Below are positions 12,370 through 23,568 of a stretch of DNA of 64,000 bases, piece after piece (the stretch's first letter is position 1; each line of letters starts with the position of its first letter). The notes under the pieces are model-generated. The model was not told the origin of the DNA and made no database searches. It was given only the letters and a program-made list of their open reading frames with translations. A program made the translations under genes and the position numbers. Origin of the DNA: Burhinus oedicnemus (taxonomy: Eukaryota; Chordata; Aves; Charadriiformes; Burhinidae). The stretch spans positions 370,392 to 434,391 of the forward strand of contig VFFE01006670.1 of assembly GCA_008921705.1 (NCBI GenBank). The letters are read 5' to 3'.

Positions 12370-12933
12370 GATCAGCGGTGCGGAGTCCAGTTGGAGCCTG
12401 TAGCTAGTGGCATTCCCCAGAGGTCAGTACTGGGTCCAGTCTTGTTCAACATATTTGTCAACCACGTGGGTGAGGGGACAGAGTGTACCCTCAGCAAGTT
12501 TGCTGATGACACAAAACTGGGAGGGGTGGCTGACACAGCGGAAGGCTGTGCTGCCGTTCAGCGTGACCTGGACAGGCTGGAGAGTTGGGCAGAGAGAAAC
12601 CTCATGAAGTTCAACAAGGGCAGGTGTAGGGTCCTGCACCTGGGGAGGAATAACCCCACGCACCAGTACAGGTTAGGGCCTGACCTGCTGGAAAGCAGCT
12701 TGGTGGAAAGGGACCTGGGAGTCCTGGTGGACGACAAGTTGCCCATGAGCCAGCAATGGGCCCTTGTGGCCAAGAAGGCCAGTGGTCTCCTGGGGTGCGT
12801 TAAAAAGAGTGTGGCCAGCAGGTCACGGGAGGTCATCCTCCCCCTCTACTCTGCCCTGCTGAGGCCACATCTGGAGTCCTGTGCCCAGTGCTGGGCTCCC
12901 CAGTTCAAGACAAGGAACTACTGGAGAGAGTAG
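12370..12933 (+). pseudogene. CR1 ORF2 reverse-transcriptase fragment
   Basis: An open frame of about 188 codons from the CR1 insertion to a TAG at 12931-12933. It encodes the C-terminal part of the LINE reverse transcriptase. A G-P-Q-like [10 protein letters not shown] motif lies near 12412, and the catalytic FADD motif (first position F) is at 12499-12510, followed by TKLGG. The family thumb region [11 protein letters not shown] comes next, around 12712. The endonuclease domain and most of the polymerase are missing through 5' truncation, and the frame stops soon after the [12 protein letters not shown] block. It is non-functional. The upstream ATG at 12328 lies in host intron sequence, so the frame there is fortuitous. 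Confidence 0.93.
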
Positions 12934-13272
12934 CACCGATGCTTAACGATACCTAAAGGGTGCGTGTCAAGAGGATGGGGCCAGACTCTTTTCAGTGGAG
13001 CCCAGCGACAGGTCGAGGGGCAACAGCACAAGCTGGAACATGGGAAATTATGTCTGAACATGAGGAAAAACTTCTTTCCTTTGAGGGTGGCAGAGCACGG
13101 GAAGAGGCTGCCCAGAGAGGGTGTGGAGTCTCCTTCTCTGGAGACATTCCAAACCTGCCAGGATGCCACCCTGTGCAACCTGCTCTGGGTGAACCTGCTC
13201 TGGCAGGGGGGATGGACTAGATGATCTCCAGAAGCCTCTTCCAACCCCTGCCAGTCTGTGATTCTGTGATGT
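12370..13272 (+). mobile_element. CR1 LINE, 5'-truncated, plus orientation (RT C-terminal part plus 3'UTR)
   Basis: About 900 bp of CR1. Its 5' part encodes the end of the reverse-transcriptase domain. The middle and 3' part match the usual CR1 3' region: the AACATGAGGAAAAACTTCTT block, the GGCAGAGCACGGGAAGAGGCTGCCCAGAGAGG block in split form, and the final GATGATCTCCAGA. It ends in ATTCTGTGATG, a variant of the CR1 terminal repeat. Only the 3' third of a full-length element is present. No target-site duplication was obvious by eye. Confidence 0.96.
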
Positions 13273-15643
13273 CTTTTTGGCTGGGATTTCCCACGCAGCA
13301 GTGCGTGGCAAGGAGAGGCCAGACCTCTGCAGTAAGGCAGGATTTAAGAGCACATAAAACTTGCCATAGTTCAAGCAGCAGGGAGTTTTCTCAGCTCCGT
13401 GACGGAGCAAAGCCAGCCCTGCTCCCTCTGTAAGCTGGTGTTTCCTTGCAAACCGCCAAAGCCAAGGACAGCAGTTCAGCCTGGTCTCTCAGCCTCGGTC
13501 AGACTCCTTGCGCTGTTGAAATGCAAGACATTCTTTTCTTCCTGTGCGTTAAATCCCCACACTTCATAATGAATACAGAAAAAGGGCAGATCTAGGAAAA
13601 TGTGTTCCCCTGACACACACTCCTCTACGGATGGAGAATGCGAAAGAGAGCAGAACATGCTGTTGGGTGTTGCGTAAAGCTCTTGATTCCTGACCTGCAG
13701 GAGTAAATCTGGTTTTGTGTTCGGATTTATTTCCTCTGAAGCCTACTGAGCCCTTGCAGGTCTTCCCTGGGTTTCTTTCTGTATGTGCTGCTAATGGAGT
13801 TGGCAAGCTTCCCCTGGTAATGAGAGATTGCACCTCAGCGGGCTTATCGGAAATGAAGATTGTTAATAAATAAAGCCTGGGTCTTTAAACTCATGTTAAC
13901 ATTAATCAGATTAATATAAAAGGGAAAAAGTCTGGAATACGTTTCAGGCAGTGCTTGCTCTCCCTCCCACTGGCTTCCTCCGTGGCTGGATGAGGCTGTG
14001 CTGTGCGGTGGGGCTGAGCCCTGCTGCCAGGGGGTGGCTGGGCAGGGATGGATCCTGGCGTGGAAATGGGGTTTTCAGGAAAAATGGTGCAAACTGGAAA
14101 TGGGGTCTTGGCTCAGCAGACAGCAGGGCAGCACCAAAACGTTCCACACACCTAGAGCATCGCCGGATTTGTCTCCATCTCATCTCATATTCCCTCCATG
14201 GCCCGGACAGGGGGTTGTTGCTGCTCCCGCTTGACCCAACCACTTGAACTTTAGTTTATGCCGTGACACAGGGGGATGTACACTCTGTAAGGTATTTTTA
14301 TTTTGTCCAATGTAGTATTCGACATTTCTTATTAGCCATATATATATGTCTCATTTTTCATTCGAATCTTTCAAGGCTGTTGGGCTCAGCAGCCTCAGGA
14401 GGCAGGGCTTGTGCCGATGGCCGGTGCCGTGTCCGTGCGTCCCTGCAGCCATGTGTGATTAGTCGCCTTTGAGTCCCATCAGATGTCCTCTCGCTCTCGT
14501 GTTCCGAGAACAGATAAATAGGTGTTAGGAAACTCTTTATTTTTGGGGATAACTCTATCACGTAGCCACCTCTCTCATCTCTTACACATGCACACAGACA
14601 CACATCGCTTCTGGTCCCTTCCCTCACTGGGAAATCTTAACAGGCAGCCAATAGTTTTCTTTTCCCTTGTCTGGATTGTTTTTTCTTTCTGCTACATTCA
14701 TTTCAAGTGGGATAGGAGCTGATTGCAATATTTAAAATCAGAAGAGTCATCTCCTGGAGGAGCTGTAACAAGGTGGTGGCCACCAGCAGACCTTGCCCCC
14801 ACATGTTGGGGTCCATCTCAGGCCATGCCGTGGTGCTCCCTGCCTCTGGGGCTCGGGGACGTAGAAACCTCAGGCTTGATGGTAGTGTCACAGCTTTGGG
14901 CAGACGGACGTGGTGGGACTAGGGACCTGGGGCTGCCACTGATGGCTTTTGTGTATACTACTTCTAGGTTTTACCCCAGTGGCACTAGCGACCCATACAG
15001 ATGGTGCAGAAGGGTTGGTTGTGGCACCATCATAAACTCAGACAAGCAATTTTTTCATTGGTGCAGTCGCTAAATGTCAACACCAAGTATTGCTCAGAAA
15101 GAGCATGTTTGGGATCTACGGCCTCTAACGCTGCATTGCTGATGTACCAGGGCTGGACTGTCAGCCGTGGGCACCAAAGACCCTGGCACGACACGTGCCG
15201 GTGCTCAGCGATGGCCTCATGTGTGCAGCAGCAAGGCTCAGCCCCAGAAATACCCAGGACATTGCAACACCCTCACTTCTCCTCATCATTTGGCCAAAAA
15301 CTGCTCGTTTCTGAACATTTCTTTCAGACCCCTGATAGGTACCAGACACCACTGGTCCCTGAGGCAGGCAGGGTCACCTCCTGGACACACAGACATATCT
15401 ACAAAGACAATTTAGCACCTCTCTGTAGTCCCCATGGGCAGGACGATGGCAGGAGCAGAGCCCCAGGTGCACGGTGCTCATTTCTTGCTCTTGGCTTGTT
15501 TGGAAGGGGGCACGAGGAAGACTTTACTGGCTGTGTAGAATAATTTTAAATCAGTTGATAAGAGTTCGTCGTAAAGTGATTTGACAGTGTGATAAATAAA
15601 TAAATACATTTTTTAATTACAAAGTGATATTCTCCTAACTCAG

Positions 15644-15883
15644 ATCCAAGAGATGGTCCACTCGGACGCCACGTCCTATGAGTCCAACCGTCAAGTGCCC
15701 CTGATCAATCGCCCCGGGATGTTAGCCGGCCCCATGAGCGCTCTCAGCCAGTCACAGCTGATTTCTCAGATGGGGATGCGGAGCGGTGTTACCCACGGTT
15801 CCCCATCGCCCCCGGGAAGTAAGTCTGCGACACCATCTCCCTCCAGTTCTACTCAGGAAGAGGAGACAGAGTCACATTACAAG
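15644..15883 (+). CDS. TOX2: TOX2 coding exon (pre-HMG segment)
   Basis: TOX2 is a nuclear HMG-box DNA-binding protein of the TOX family, a group of transcription regulators in lymphoid, neural and reproductive tissue. This 80-codon, phase-0 exon opens with IQEMVHSD and contains the family-typical LSQSQLISQMG motif and a Ser/Pro-rich SPSPPGSKSATPSPSSS stretch. It closes with an acidic EEETES patch. The acceptor is ctaactcag|ATC and the donor AAG|gtacgt. The segment links the N-terminal activation region to the basic region and HMG box. I assigned TOX2 rather than TOX, TOX3 or TOX4 because this exon and the C-terminus resemble mammalian TOX2 as I remember it. The exon is internal, so the ATG at 15653 is not a start. 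Confidence 0.95.
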
Positions 15884-18800
15884 GTACGTGCAGCCAAGCC
15901 TGTTTTAACACACAGTGAGAGAACGGCAGATGATGTTTTTCAGTGAGGGATAAAATGTGTGGAATAAGAACACAAACTTCTGGTCATTTTGTTTTTAATA
16001 TATACATATAGTGGGAGACTCTCCCAAGGATGGGGAGATCGTTTCCAGCCTAGGGTGAGGTACAGCGTGGCAGGCTGGCACACGTGCTTGGGTTCTGCAT
16101 GCAACAAGTTTGGCAATGAGAGCTGGGCTTTTCTGTCCATGGTCTACCAGGTCCATCAAGCTGCAGAGTTTCCTCTGCTGAGGGTTTTGATGAGCAAAGC
16201 AGGTTCAGGGCTAAGGTTCTGCAAACGCTTGGGTGCAAAATTAGATTTCTGGTGGCACGGAGAGGAGACTAAAACAGGGAAGGACAATGACGCAGGGTGG
16301 GATTTAACTGAGCTCACCAGACATGGCTTGCTAAGAAAAAAAACAAACCCACAGAACTCAAAAGAGGAAGACTGTTCTGCCTTTTAGTTCACCCGGGCAG
16401 TGTTTTAGGTAGTCAGCAATGTCTTAGTGGCACAGAGTCTGCCTCTACAGCCAGCACAACTGCTGGTGAGCATGGCATCCAGAAATCCAAGGATTTCCTA
16501 GGGTTTGGGGCATATCTTGGCTGTTGCCCGTCTTTCTCAAAACACACCAGCAAAGCGAACAACACATGCTGTGTTCTGTGAGTCTTCGTCTGTTATTTTC
16601 TGAGGACAACTTGCAGCAATTGCAGGGTTGCTGCCTCAACAGGCGGTGGGTCTCATCCATGCAGGTCAAACACTGGGCTCCCTGGCGGACTTTGATTAAA
16701 GCCTTTTGTGGAAAACCTTCTCCTGGAAGGTGCTGATCCAAGGATGACAGTGGAAGCACTGGTATTGTAACCGTGTCCCCTAAAAAACAGGATTTGAATG
16801 TATAACCAGAGCAGCAAACAGTGCAGAGACCAGAAAACTAGGAAAACTCTAGGACTGAGCAAAAGCCTTTCCCTTTCCATGGAAATCTTACAGGTGTTTT
16901 CCAACCTGAATGATTCTATGATTCTATGAAATCTAAGTAAATGTATTCCCATAAGTCCTGTAGTTCTTCGTCCGTTGGCATCTTTCACTTCAGATTGGGA
17001 CATTTTAAAAGCAGAGTGCACATGTGGATGCAAAAACTGAGCTTCAGTGGAATAAAACTGTAAAAAGAAGGGATACACATGATTGAAAACAGATGGAGAG
17101 TCTCGAACTCTGCAATTCCACCTTTGGGGGACACTGTAGGATGGGTTGTGCTGCTGGACCCCACGGTCTGCCACCTCCCCAAGCCTGTGTCACACAGCTC
17201 CAGGCAATTACCTGGGAGCTGAAATCTTTTACATCAGCAGAAAATGAGTTTCAGCTTAGTTACACAGCAGATTCTCTCGCTCTGCCTCTTTCAGCGTCAC
17301 CCAGCTCTTCTCCCGGCCGGCCGGGGCTGCAGGAGTCACTGGGGAGGACACAGCTTTGGGGTTGGGTCTTCTGTTCTCATTGGGCCAGTGGCGCCTGTGG
17401 GAGTAGGAAGAATTGGAGATGTCCAAATTATGACAACTTGCAGAGATTTGAATTTTTCCTAATCCTGAAGGCTCACCCCCTCATTTTTCTGCCCTGTAAA
17501 CTACCCAATGAGACAGGTGGAACAGGAGTGGTGTGTTTGATGGAGGAAGGAGACCGTAAGGATAAAGAAAGCAGCACTGCACTGTGGCCTGCAGGTTTCT
17601 GTTTGCTTTACACAGCTGCTGTATTCACCCATCAGTCATTTGTCGTATGGCCGTTAAGGGCCTTTCTGCAACAAGTCATCAAAGCAATGTCTAACAAGCA
17701 GAAGTTAATCTTGTAACTGAGAAGGTCACACGTTAAAGAAATGAGCCTGATGCCAGTGGGTGGTTCAGGTCCAGTAGGTCCTCAGAGCCAGGGAGCTTGT
17801 GATTTTAGGAGGCCTCCCAGCCTCACTGATGCATTTACATCCTGTAGGGGGCAGTGTGTGGGGGTGTGTACACGTGCAGGGAAGGGAGAAGTAGTTATAG
17901 CCCAGATTCCAGTTGGATCAGTGATCTCTTTCCATAGTCATTAAAATCACAGTGTCCATGAGGTTCCTGCTCTCCCTGGGTTCAACATCTAAGAAGGCAC
18001 CAAGCCACCAGTTTATAGGATAATACCTGTCACCAGTGAATTGCCCCAGTCTGCGTCTGTTGTTAAGCATACCTTCTGCTGCCTCTCCAGAGCAGGTCCA
18101 TGCAGGGGCTGGTGCCCATGCCCTTCATCCCCCTGCACGAGCCTTCACCGTCACTCTGACCATGGCTCACTCCTTTGGGGGACGCGGTTGCTCTGGGGCA
18201 GCAAGGCGCTGGCTCGCCGGGGCTTGCCTTTACCCGTGAACGCGGTTTAGGTTGTTCAAGCATCTTCCGCAGCCCAGGGCTGGGCTGTTGTCTCGTCCTG
18301 TGCTGCATCACACCTGGTAAACCCCAGCAAAACCAGGCAAAATCCGTATCTGCTCTGCTCCCTCTTGGGAGCTGCTGGCTCCAGGCAGCCTTGCAGGCAG
18401 CGTCTGTTTTCCATAAATACCGTTTGCTCTTTGGTGCTGCCTAAGCAGGACCAACTGTAAGACCATCGTCATGGCTGTGGTTGGACTGCGCCTGTTGCCG
18501 GCTCCTTCGCTTGGTCAACGGCTGTGAGGAGAGCGGGTCCCCCCCGCGGCACTTAAGTGAATCAAACAGGATTACCGTTAGTTAAAATAACATCTCGCTC
18601 GCTAATGGGCTGAAGCCCTGTCATGCATTTTTTTTTTTCTCCTAATAAGCTGGCCTTTCACCTCCAGGCTTCCCATTCAAGCCCAATTGGGCAATTTTAA
18701 ATTAAATGCGATTTTTTTGGTCTCTCTGCTCATTCACTAATGGTCACTGTCTGTTTGACAAATGTCACTGCGCTGATACTGAACTTAATGACCAGTCAAG

Positions 18801-20400
18801 AGCTGCTGAGCGGAGGAGAGGAGCGCTGCTGCCCTTTCCTCCCCGTGCCTGGCCTGTGCCAGCTGAAGTGAAGCCTCTTAAATCCCAGCGCTTCCAAGCA
18901 CGCAATCAAATCAGTAAATCCATCAGGAGAAAAACCCTTACTGGGAGGCACGGTTTTCGCAACAGCTTGGCGTTTAGACCTGTGTCAATTGAATTTTTTT
19001 TAATTTTTTTTTTTTTAGACCTCTTAAGTGACAGACCGGGCAACTTTCTCAGTAATATAATTAGCCCGTGCACCTGGTAGAGCAGGGACTGCCGAAGTCC
19101 AGTAGTGGCTGAGCACTCGGTGCCTGAGCACAGCGGGTCCGCAGGCGGAGGGGCTGGCGCCCCGTTTGCCCTCCGGGAAGCAGAGGTCAGGCTGCAGCCC
19201 CCAGCTGGCAGCAAGCGGTTTTATTCTTTGCCGTGTTTAACCTCTGATGTATTTAGTTTTTCCTCCGCTGTGAAATAAGGATAATGGTGCTTCCCTGTAG
19301 TGCAAGCTTTCACTGACTGCAGTTAATGCCTTGAGAGCTTTGATGTACATCCAGGTGCTTTCCAGGGGTCTTCTCCTTTGCACACCATCACACACAGGCT
19401 TCTGCGGTCCCATGTATTCAACACGCTGCCCAGGGCATCCCGGCGGAGCCTCAGCCTTAGGCTCTTCTTTCTGTGCTTCCTTCACTGGAAGCATCCCTGT
19501 TTCCACCTTGCTGTTTTACTTCCCAGCCCAGTGGCAGCGTCTCGTGCTGAGCAGCCACAAAGTCCATCTACTGTTGCCGGTGTCCTGCTCCCCTTGGGTC
19601 AACCACCCACAGGGCACCGAGCCTGGATACAGCCAGACCCGGTCATCCGGCTGCACCCAGCCTGGTCATAAAGAGTGAGCGGTGCATGCAAAGCGTTTAA
19701 TACATAAGATTAAAATAGCTTAATTTCCTGCATATTTTTCCTGGGTAGGGGTACCTACATGTTAGCAGGGTGAGGCAAATTTTGGGTGGCTCCAGTGTGA
19801 TGGCCAATGTGGCGGTGGTGCCGCTTGGTCGGTGCTTGTGGCCCTGCTGCCTCGGGAGCAGGGAGGCTGAGACGCCGGCACACGCAGGGGCGAGGACAGT
19901 CAGAAGCAGGTTGCCAAGGGGGATTATTGGACTGGCAATCAGAAATCATGTGGAAGCCGAGCTTGGAAAAATTAATGAACTGTTAAAGGGATCTGACTGG
20001 GAAGCAAGGCGTTTGGAGAGGTCCCAGAAGAGGATCAAGGTGAGAGTGAGCTTGTGATGCTGGGAAGGAGGAGAGGGAAGGGGGGTGACCGAGGATGAGT
20101 GTCTGGGCAGCCCCAGCTTTGGAAGCAGGGACCACTGGAGCAGCAAGGGGCGAACCCAAGCTGTGACCCGGGCTGTGAGGAGGCACCCAAGCTGGGCTCA
20201 GGCACCCACCAGCAGTTTGTGCAATAATCCTAGAGGTTCCTGGGGGCCAAAGAGACTTCCAGGGCTGCTGCCCTCCTCGCCACACTGGGAGCCCTGCTCT
20301 GCCCGTGCCCTCTGTCATCCCCTTTGCTAACAAGCTGTAGCAGGGACTCGTATTGGACTACTCCCAGCTGACTGCTAAGGTTCATCTCTTGGTTTTGCAG
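15884..20400 (+). other. TOX2 intron
   Basis: Bounded by gtacgt at 15884 and ttttgcag ending at 20400. It contains a tiny CR1 tail at 16891-16928 and otherwise unique sequence. A low-CpG stretch at about 18590-18790 has several TAAT and TTTGACA-like motifs and looks like a conserved element by composition only. None of the reading frames inside resembles a known protein. Confidence 0.93.
16891..16928 (+). mobile_element. CR1 3' terminal remnant, plus orientation
   Basis: Contains TTTTCCAACCTGAATGATTC and then two copies of the ATTCTATG terminal repeat. Only the last 38 bp or so of a CR1 element are recognisable. The perfect tandem ATTCTATG repeats make the identification firm despite the length. 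Confidence 0.85.
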
Positions 20401-20628
20401 GTTACTGGAGAGAAAAGACCATCAACAGACCTGGGCAAAAAGCCCAAAAGCCAAAAGAAGAAGAAAAAGAAGGATCCCAATGAGCCCCAGAAGCCAGTGT
20501 CAGCCTACGCCCTGTTTTTCAGAGACACGCAAGCAGCCATCAAAGGGCAAAACCCCAACGCCACCTTTGGAGACGTATCGAAAATTGTCGCATCAATGTG
20601 GGACAGTTTGGGAGAAGAACAAAAGCAA
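20401..20628 (+). CDS. TOX2: TOX2 coding exon (NLS and first part of HMG box)
   Basis: A phase-0 exon of 76 codons. It begins [10 protein letters not shown], continues into a Lys-rich nuclear-localisation stretch ([13 protein letters not shown], exon residues 13-25), and then the HMG box starts with [15 protein letters not shown]. Helices 1 and 2 follow, with the core residues [15 protein letters not shown]. The exon ends inside the box at EEQKQ, before helix 3. The HMG box binds the DNA minor groove and bends it. The acceptor is ttttgcag|GTT and the donor CAA|gtgagt. The TOX family shares this split of the box between two exons. The HMG residues look intact, and nothing suggests a pseudogene. 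Confidence 0.98.
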
Positions 20629-20805
20629 GTGAGTTACTGATGTCTTTTTTTTTTTTTTCTTCCAACTGTTCAAATATGTTTTTCCATGGTACAGAGCGTC
20701 AGCGTCTCCCCAAGCACGTTAGGAGCATGGCCAGGGTCTTAAGCAGGCTGAAGTGTATGCGCAGGAAGGGAGGCTATTTTCCGGAGCGGTGCTGAAGTGC
20801 CCACC

Positions 20806-20831
20806 ACCACTCGAAGCGATGCTCGAGTGGT
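20806..20831. repeat. 9-bp inverted repeat (hairpin)
   Basis: ACCACTCGA at 20806-20814 and its exact reverse complement TCGAGTGGT at 20823-20831, separated by an 8-nt spacer. It begins 178 nt after the HMG-exon donor. The two halves form a perfect stem in DNA or pre-mRNA. A chance origin is possible at this length. Confidence 0.6.
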
Positions 20832-22159
20832 TGGCATGCCGCGCTCCCAGCCCCGAGCTGGTGCGGTGGTGATGTGAGCTGGCCCTTGGACACCTCCCTG
20901 GGGCGCCCTGCAGACAGGTCTTTGCCACCCACGTGCCCCAAGGCAGGAGGGTCTGACCCCTGTCGCCGGCAGGGCAGGGACGGGGCTGCAGAAGGATGCG
21001 CTAAGGTTGCTTTGCCTCTGCCACTTTTTTTAGAAAAAACTCTGTTGTTACCTGGGGAAGAGGAAATTTTTGTGACAAGTAATTATTCTTGAGAAGATCA
21101 TACTTTGCAAAAAGATCAGGGGCCTTTCCCTGACATGGCGTTTTTACAGCCTTACATGGGAGATGGGTTTGTATTTGCTTATTTACTTACAAGGAGTGAC
21201 GGCAAACTGGCTAAAAACTATTAACTCTCTACATCACTGGCCTAAAATCTAGTGTTAAGGCTTTAAAAGCTTAGGAGGGAGATGTCTGAAGTGGCCTCAC
21301 AGAGGAAACCTTCCTGCCCCAAAGCTGTCAACCGCTTTCATTCTGCCTCATGCAGAGACTTCTCGGTCCCGCTTTAACTGTTTTGTTGATGCTGAGTCAG
21401 TTACAAAAGCCTGTAATTGCTTGTTGCCTGTTGAGAAAACCCCAGGGAACACTTTCTGTAGCAAGTACGCCTTTTTATCAGGCTGAGCGAGATCTGACAC
21501 TGTGTGTGATGTGTCTCTGAACCTAAATATGCTTTAACTGACAATCCCCCCATGGGCAGTGAGCCCTTCTCCTAGAGCCCGGCTGCCAACTCCAGCCTGG
21601 CTCCGTCTCTCGTTGAGTGTCCATGGCCAGCATTTGAACCAGCTACGTTTGGGGAGGGAGCAGCAGAAAGGAAAAAAAGTCATTTAAATGGAAGTCATGC
21701 TAGGAAATAGCCTTGCTTTCCACCCTGCACCAAGTCAGGACTAAGAGCAAGGCATCTTCTGGGATGAAAGCCCTTTTGCTGATCCATCAGGAGTCTCCAT
21801 ACTGTGCAAAGTGTTGGTTTGATGTTTTCATGATCCTCCCTTTGGACGAATCGCTGGAGGATCATACAGGAATGTCTCTCGCTGAAGAAGGGAGGAAGAT
21901 CCCTTCCTTGTGCAGCAGGTTGACCCCAGCCCTGCTGCCCGGAAGGTGCTGGGCAGGGGCTGGGTTTGGACTATTGGTGCAAGGTGTGGGAGGTTCTGGA
22001 GCGTGGAAAAACTTTTATGTCACCTCTTTCTCCTGCTTTCATCCCTCCCAGCGTCTCGGTCTGCCTCTCCCTTACTCCATCTGGTTGCAAGTATCTCTGT
22101 AGATTGGGCGCTGAGCTCGGCTGCAAGTGTGGTTTATATAATGGAATTGCTGGTGTGAC

Positions 22160-22420
22160 CCTGACTCAGCGCAGTGCAAATGCTCGGCTCTTAATTAACA
22201 GCAGGGATTAGACCAGTCCGTTTATCTTCCCTGCTAACTCTCCCTTCTTCTCTTTTATGAGATAGTAGCCGCCTTGCCGTCTCTTTACACACGCTTTCTA
22301 AGTGGCTCCATTTCTCCCTCTGTAATTGATTTAATTAAGTCATTTGTTCCTTGTCTGAATGCTTAAATATTAACTTCCTGGCTTTGTCTCCAGCTGTGTA
22401 CTTTTCTCCCACGGCAGCTA
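22160..22420. promoter_or_regulatory. candidate conserved noncoding element
   Basis: Very low CpG and rich in TTAATTAA, TGATTTAATTAAG and TAAATATTAA-type homeobox/MEF2-like motifs, plus pyrimidine-rich linkers. The texture differs from the GC-rich flanks. This is a compositional impression; I cannot test conservation here. Confidence 0.2.
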
Positions 22421-23532
22421 CCTCCCTGCCCGGGACTCCGGCTGGAGGGATGCTATTTATCTTCGGCTCTGGCACTGTATTGCTGGTTTGTGCGATGGGG
22501 CACGTTCACTCCTGAAGAGTTTGGCTGGAAAAGAGTTTATCTGGTCCCTGTTTGCTTTCCCCTGCCAGCATCCCCAGTCAGGTTTGTTTAGATTCATAAG
22601 GCAATGCAATGGAAAGGAAAAAAGGAAAAAGGAAAAAAAAAAAAGCATTAACAAAATGTCTTTAATACATGAAAACAAGTGCCTAGGATGTCCTGCAGGT
22701 CCTTTGTCCCGAGGACTGCAGGACATGATGCATGCATTCACGGTGAAGGCAAGCAGCCCATGCCAAGCCCTCCCTTGGCACGTCTTGGGAGGGGACGGTG
22801 ACCAAGCAGAACAGCTCCATGGTGATGCCATCACTGGCCAAAATCCTGCTGGGACCTCGGAGTCCAGACTGCCACATGGCTGCACCAGACCGTGGTTCAG
22901 CTCATCACCGTGCGTCGTGCTCTGGGCGGGGGTGCAAAGGAGGAAAAGGGAAGTATTTCACCCGGTGTGCTGCTCCTAGCTCTGGTGACAACAGTTTTTG
23001 AAGACTACCCAGGGAAAGCCAACAGAGCAATAGCAAAGTAGACAAGCAGGAGCCAAATCTGGACGTTCTTGCTCAATTAGGACCAAGGTTTTAGTTAAAG
23101 AAAGCTTTCCCTCTTCCTGGCATGAGAAAAGAGGGTGGATTTGAGGCTGGAGGACGTGGTTTTGGGCTGGGATCCCTCACAGCCCGAGATGTTCAGGGTG
23201 GGGCTGGGGCATCGCGTCTCCAGAGGGCTGATGTGCAGACTTAGCCCCACCATGCAGTTATTAAGTAGTCATTTATACCACTCTGCTTCAGATGAGGATT
23301 ACAAACCTTATCTTCCACTTCCCAACGGGCACAGCGTTTCCCCAGCCCTGAGTGTGTTTTGGTTCCTGCCTCATGGGAGAACAGCAGGCAGAACAGGCAG
23401 GGAGCAACCAGGGAGCGGGTTCAAAGCAGGCTGGCCCGTAAACCCAACTTCAGCCAGGGCATTTTGGACTTGTGATCTCCCACCATGTGTCAGCAGCCCC
23501 CCGCACATGCCCTGCTGTGCCTGCAGACGTGT

Positions 23533-23568
23533 CCGTCCATCCATCCACCCCTCCCTCCCTCCCTCCTA
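23533..23568. repeat. CCAT/CCCT simple repeat
   Basis: Short runs of CCAT units followed by CCCT units, forming a pyrimidine-rich low-complexity tract in the HMG-box intron. No coding role is likely. Confidence 0.75.

Larger units (their letters stand above)
1..15643 (+). other. TOX2 intron upstream of first visible exon
   Basis: This stretch ends in an acceptor (ctaactcag) at 15641-15643 and lies before the first recognisable TOX2 exon, so it is intron in at least the main transcript. I looked for the preceding family exon, which encodes the N-terminal half of TOX2, and did not see it; the window therefore starts inside the gene. The intron holds CR1 fragments at about 6835, 8212, 9354, 10164 and 12370, a TTC microsatellite at 2539 and a G-rich tract at 6076. 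The remainder is unique-looking sequence without a supportable gene. An alternative first exon or internal promoter cannot be excluded, but nothing in the sequence marks one clearly. Confidence 0.8.

Noticed and set aside
15884..15946. Reading frame continuing past the 15883 donor
   Set aside because: The donor AAG|gtacgt is strong and the next TOX2 exon joins in frame; the continuation has no family match.
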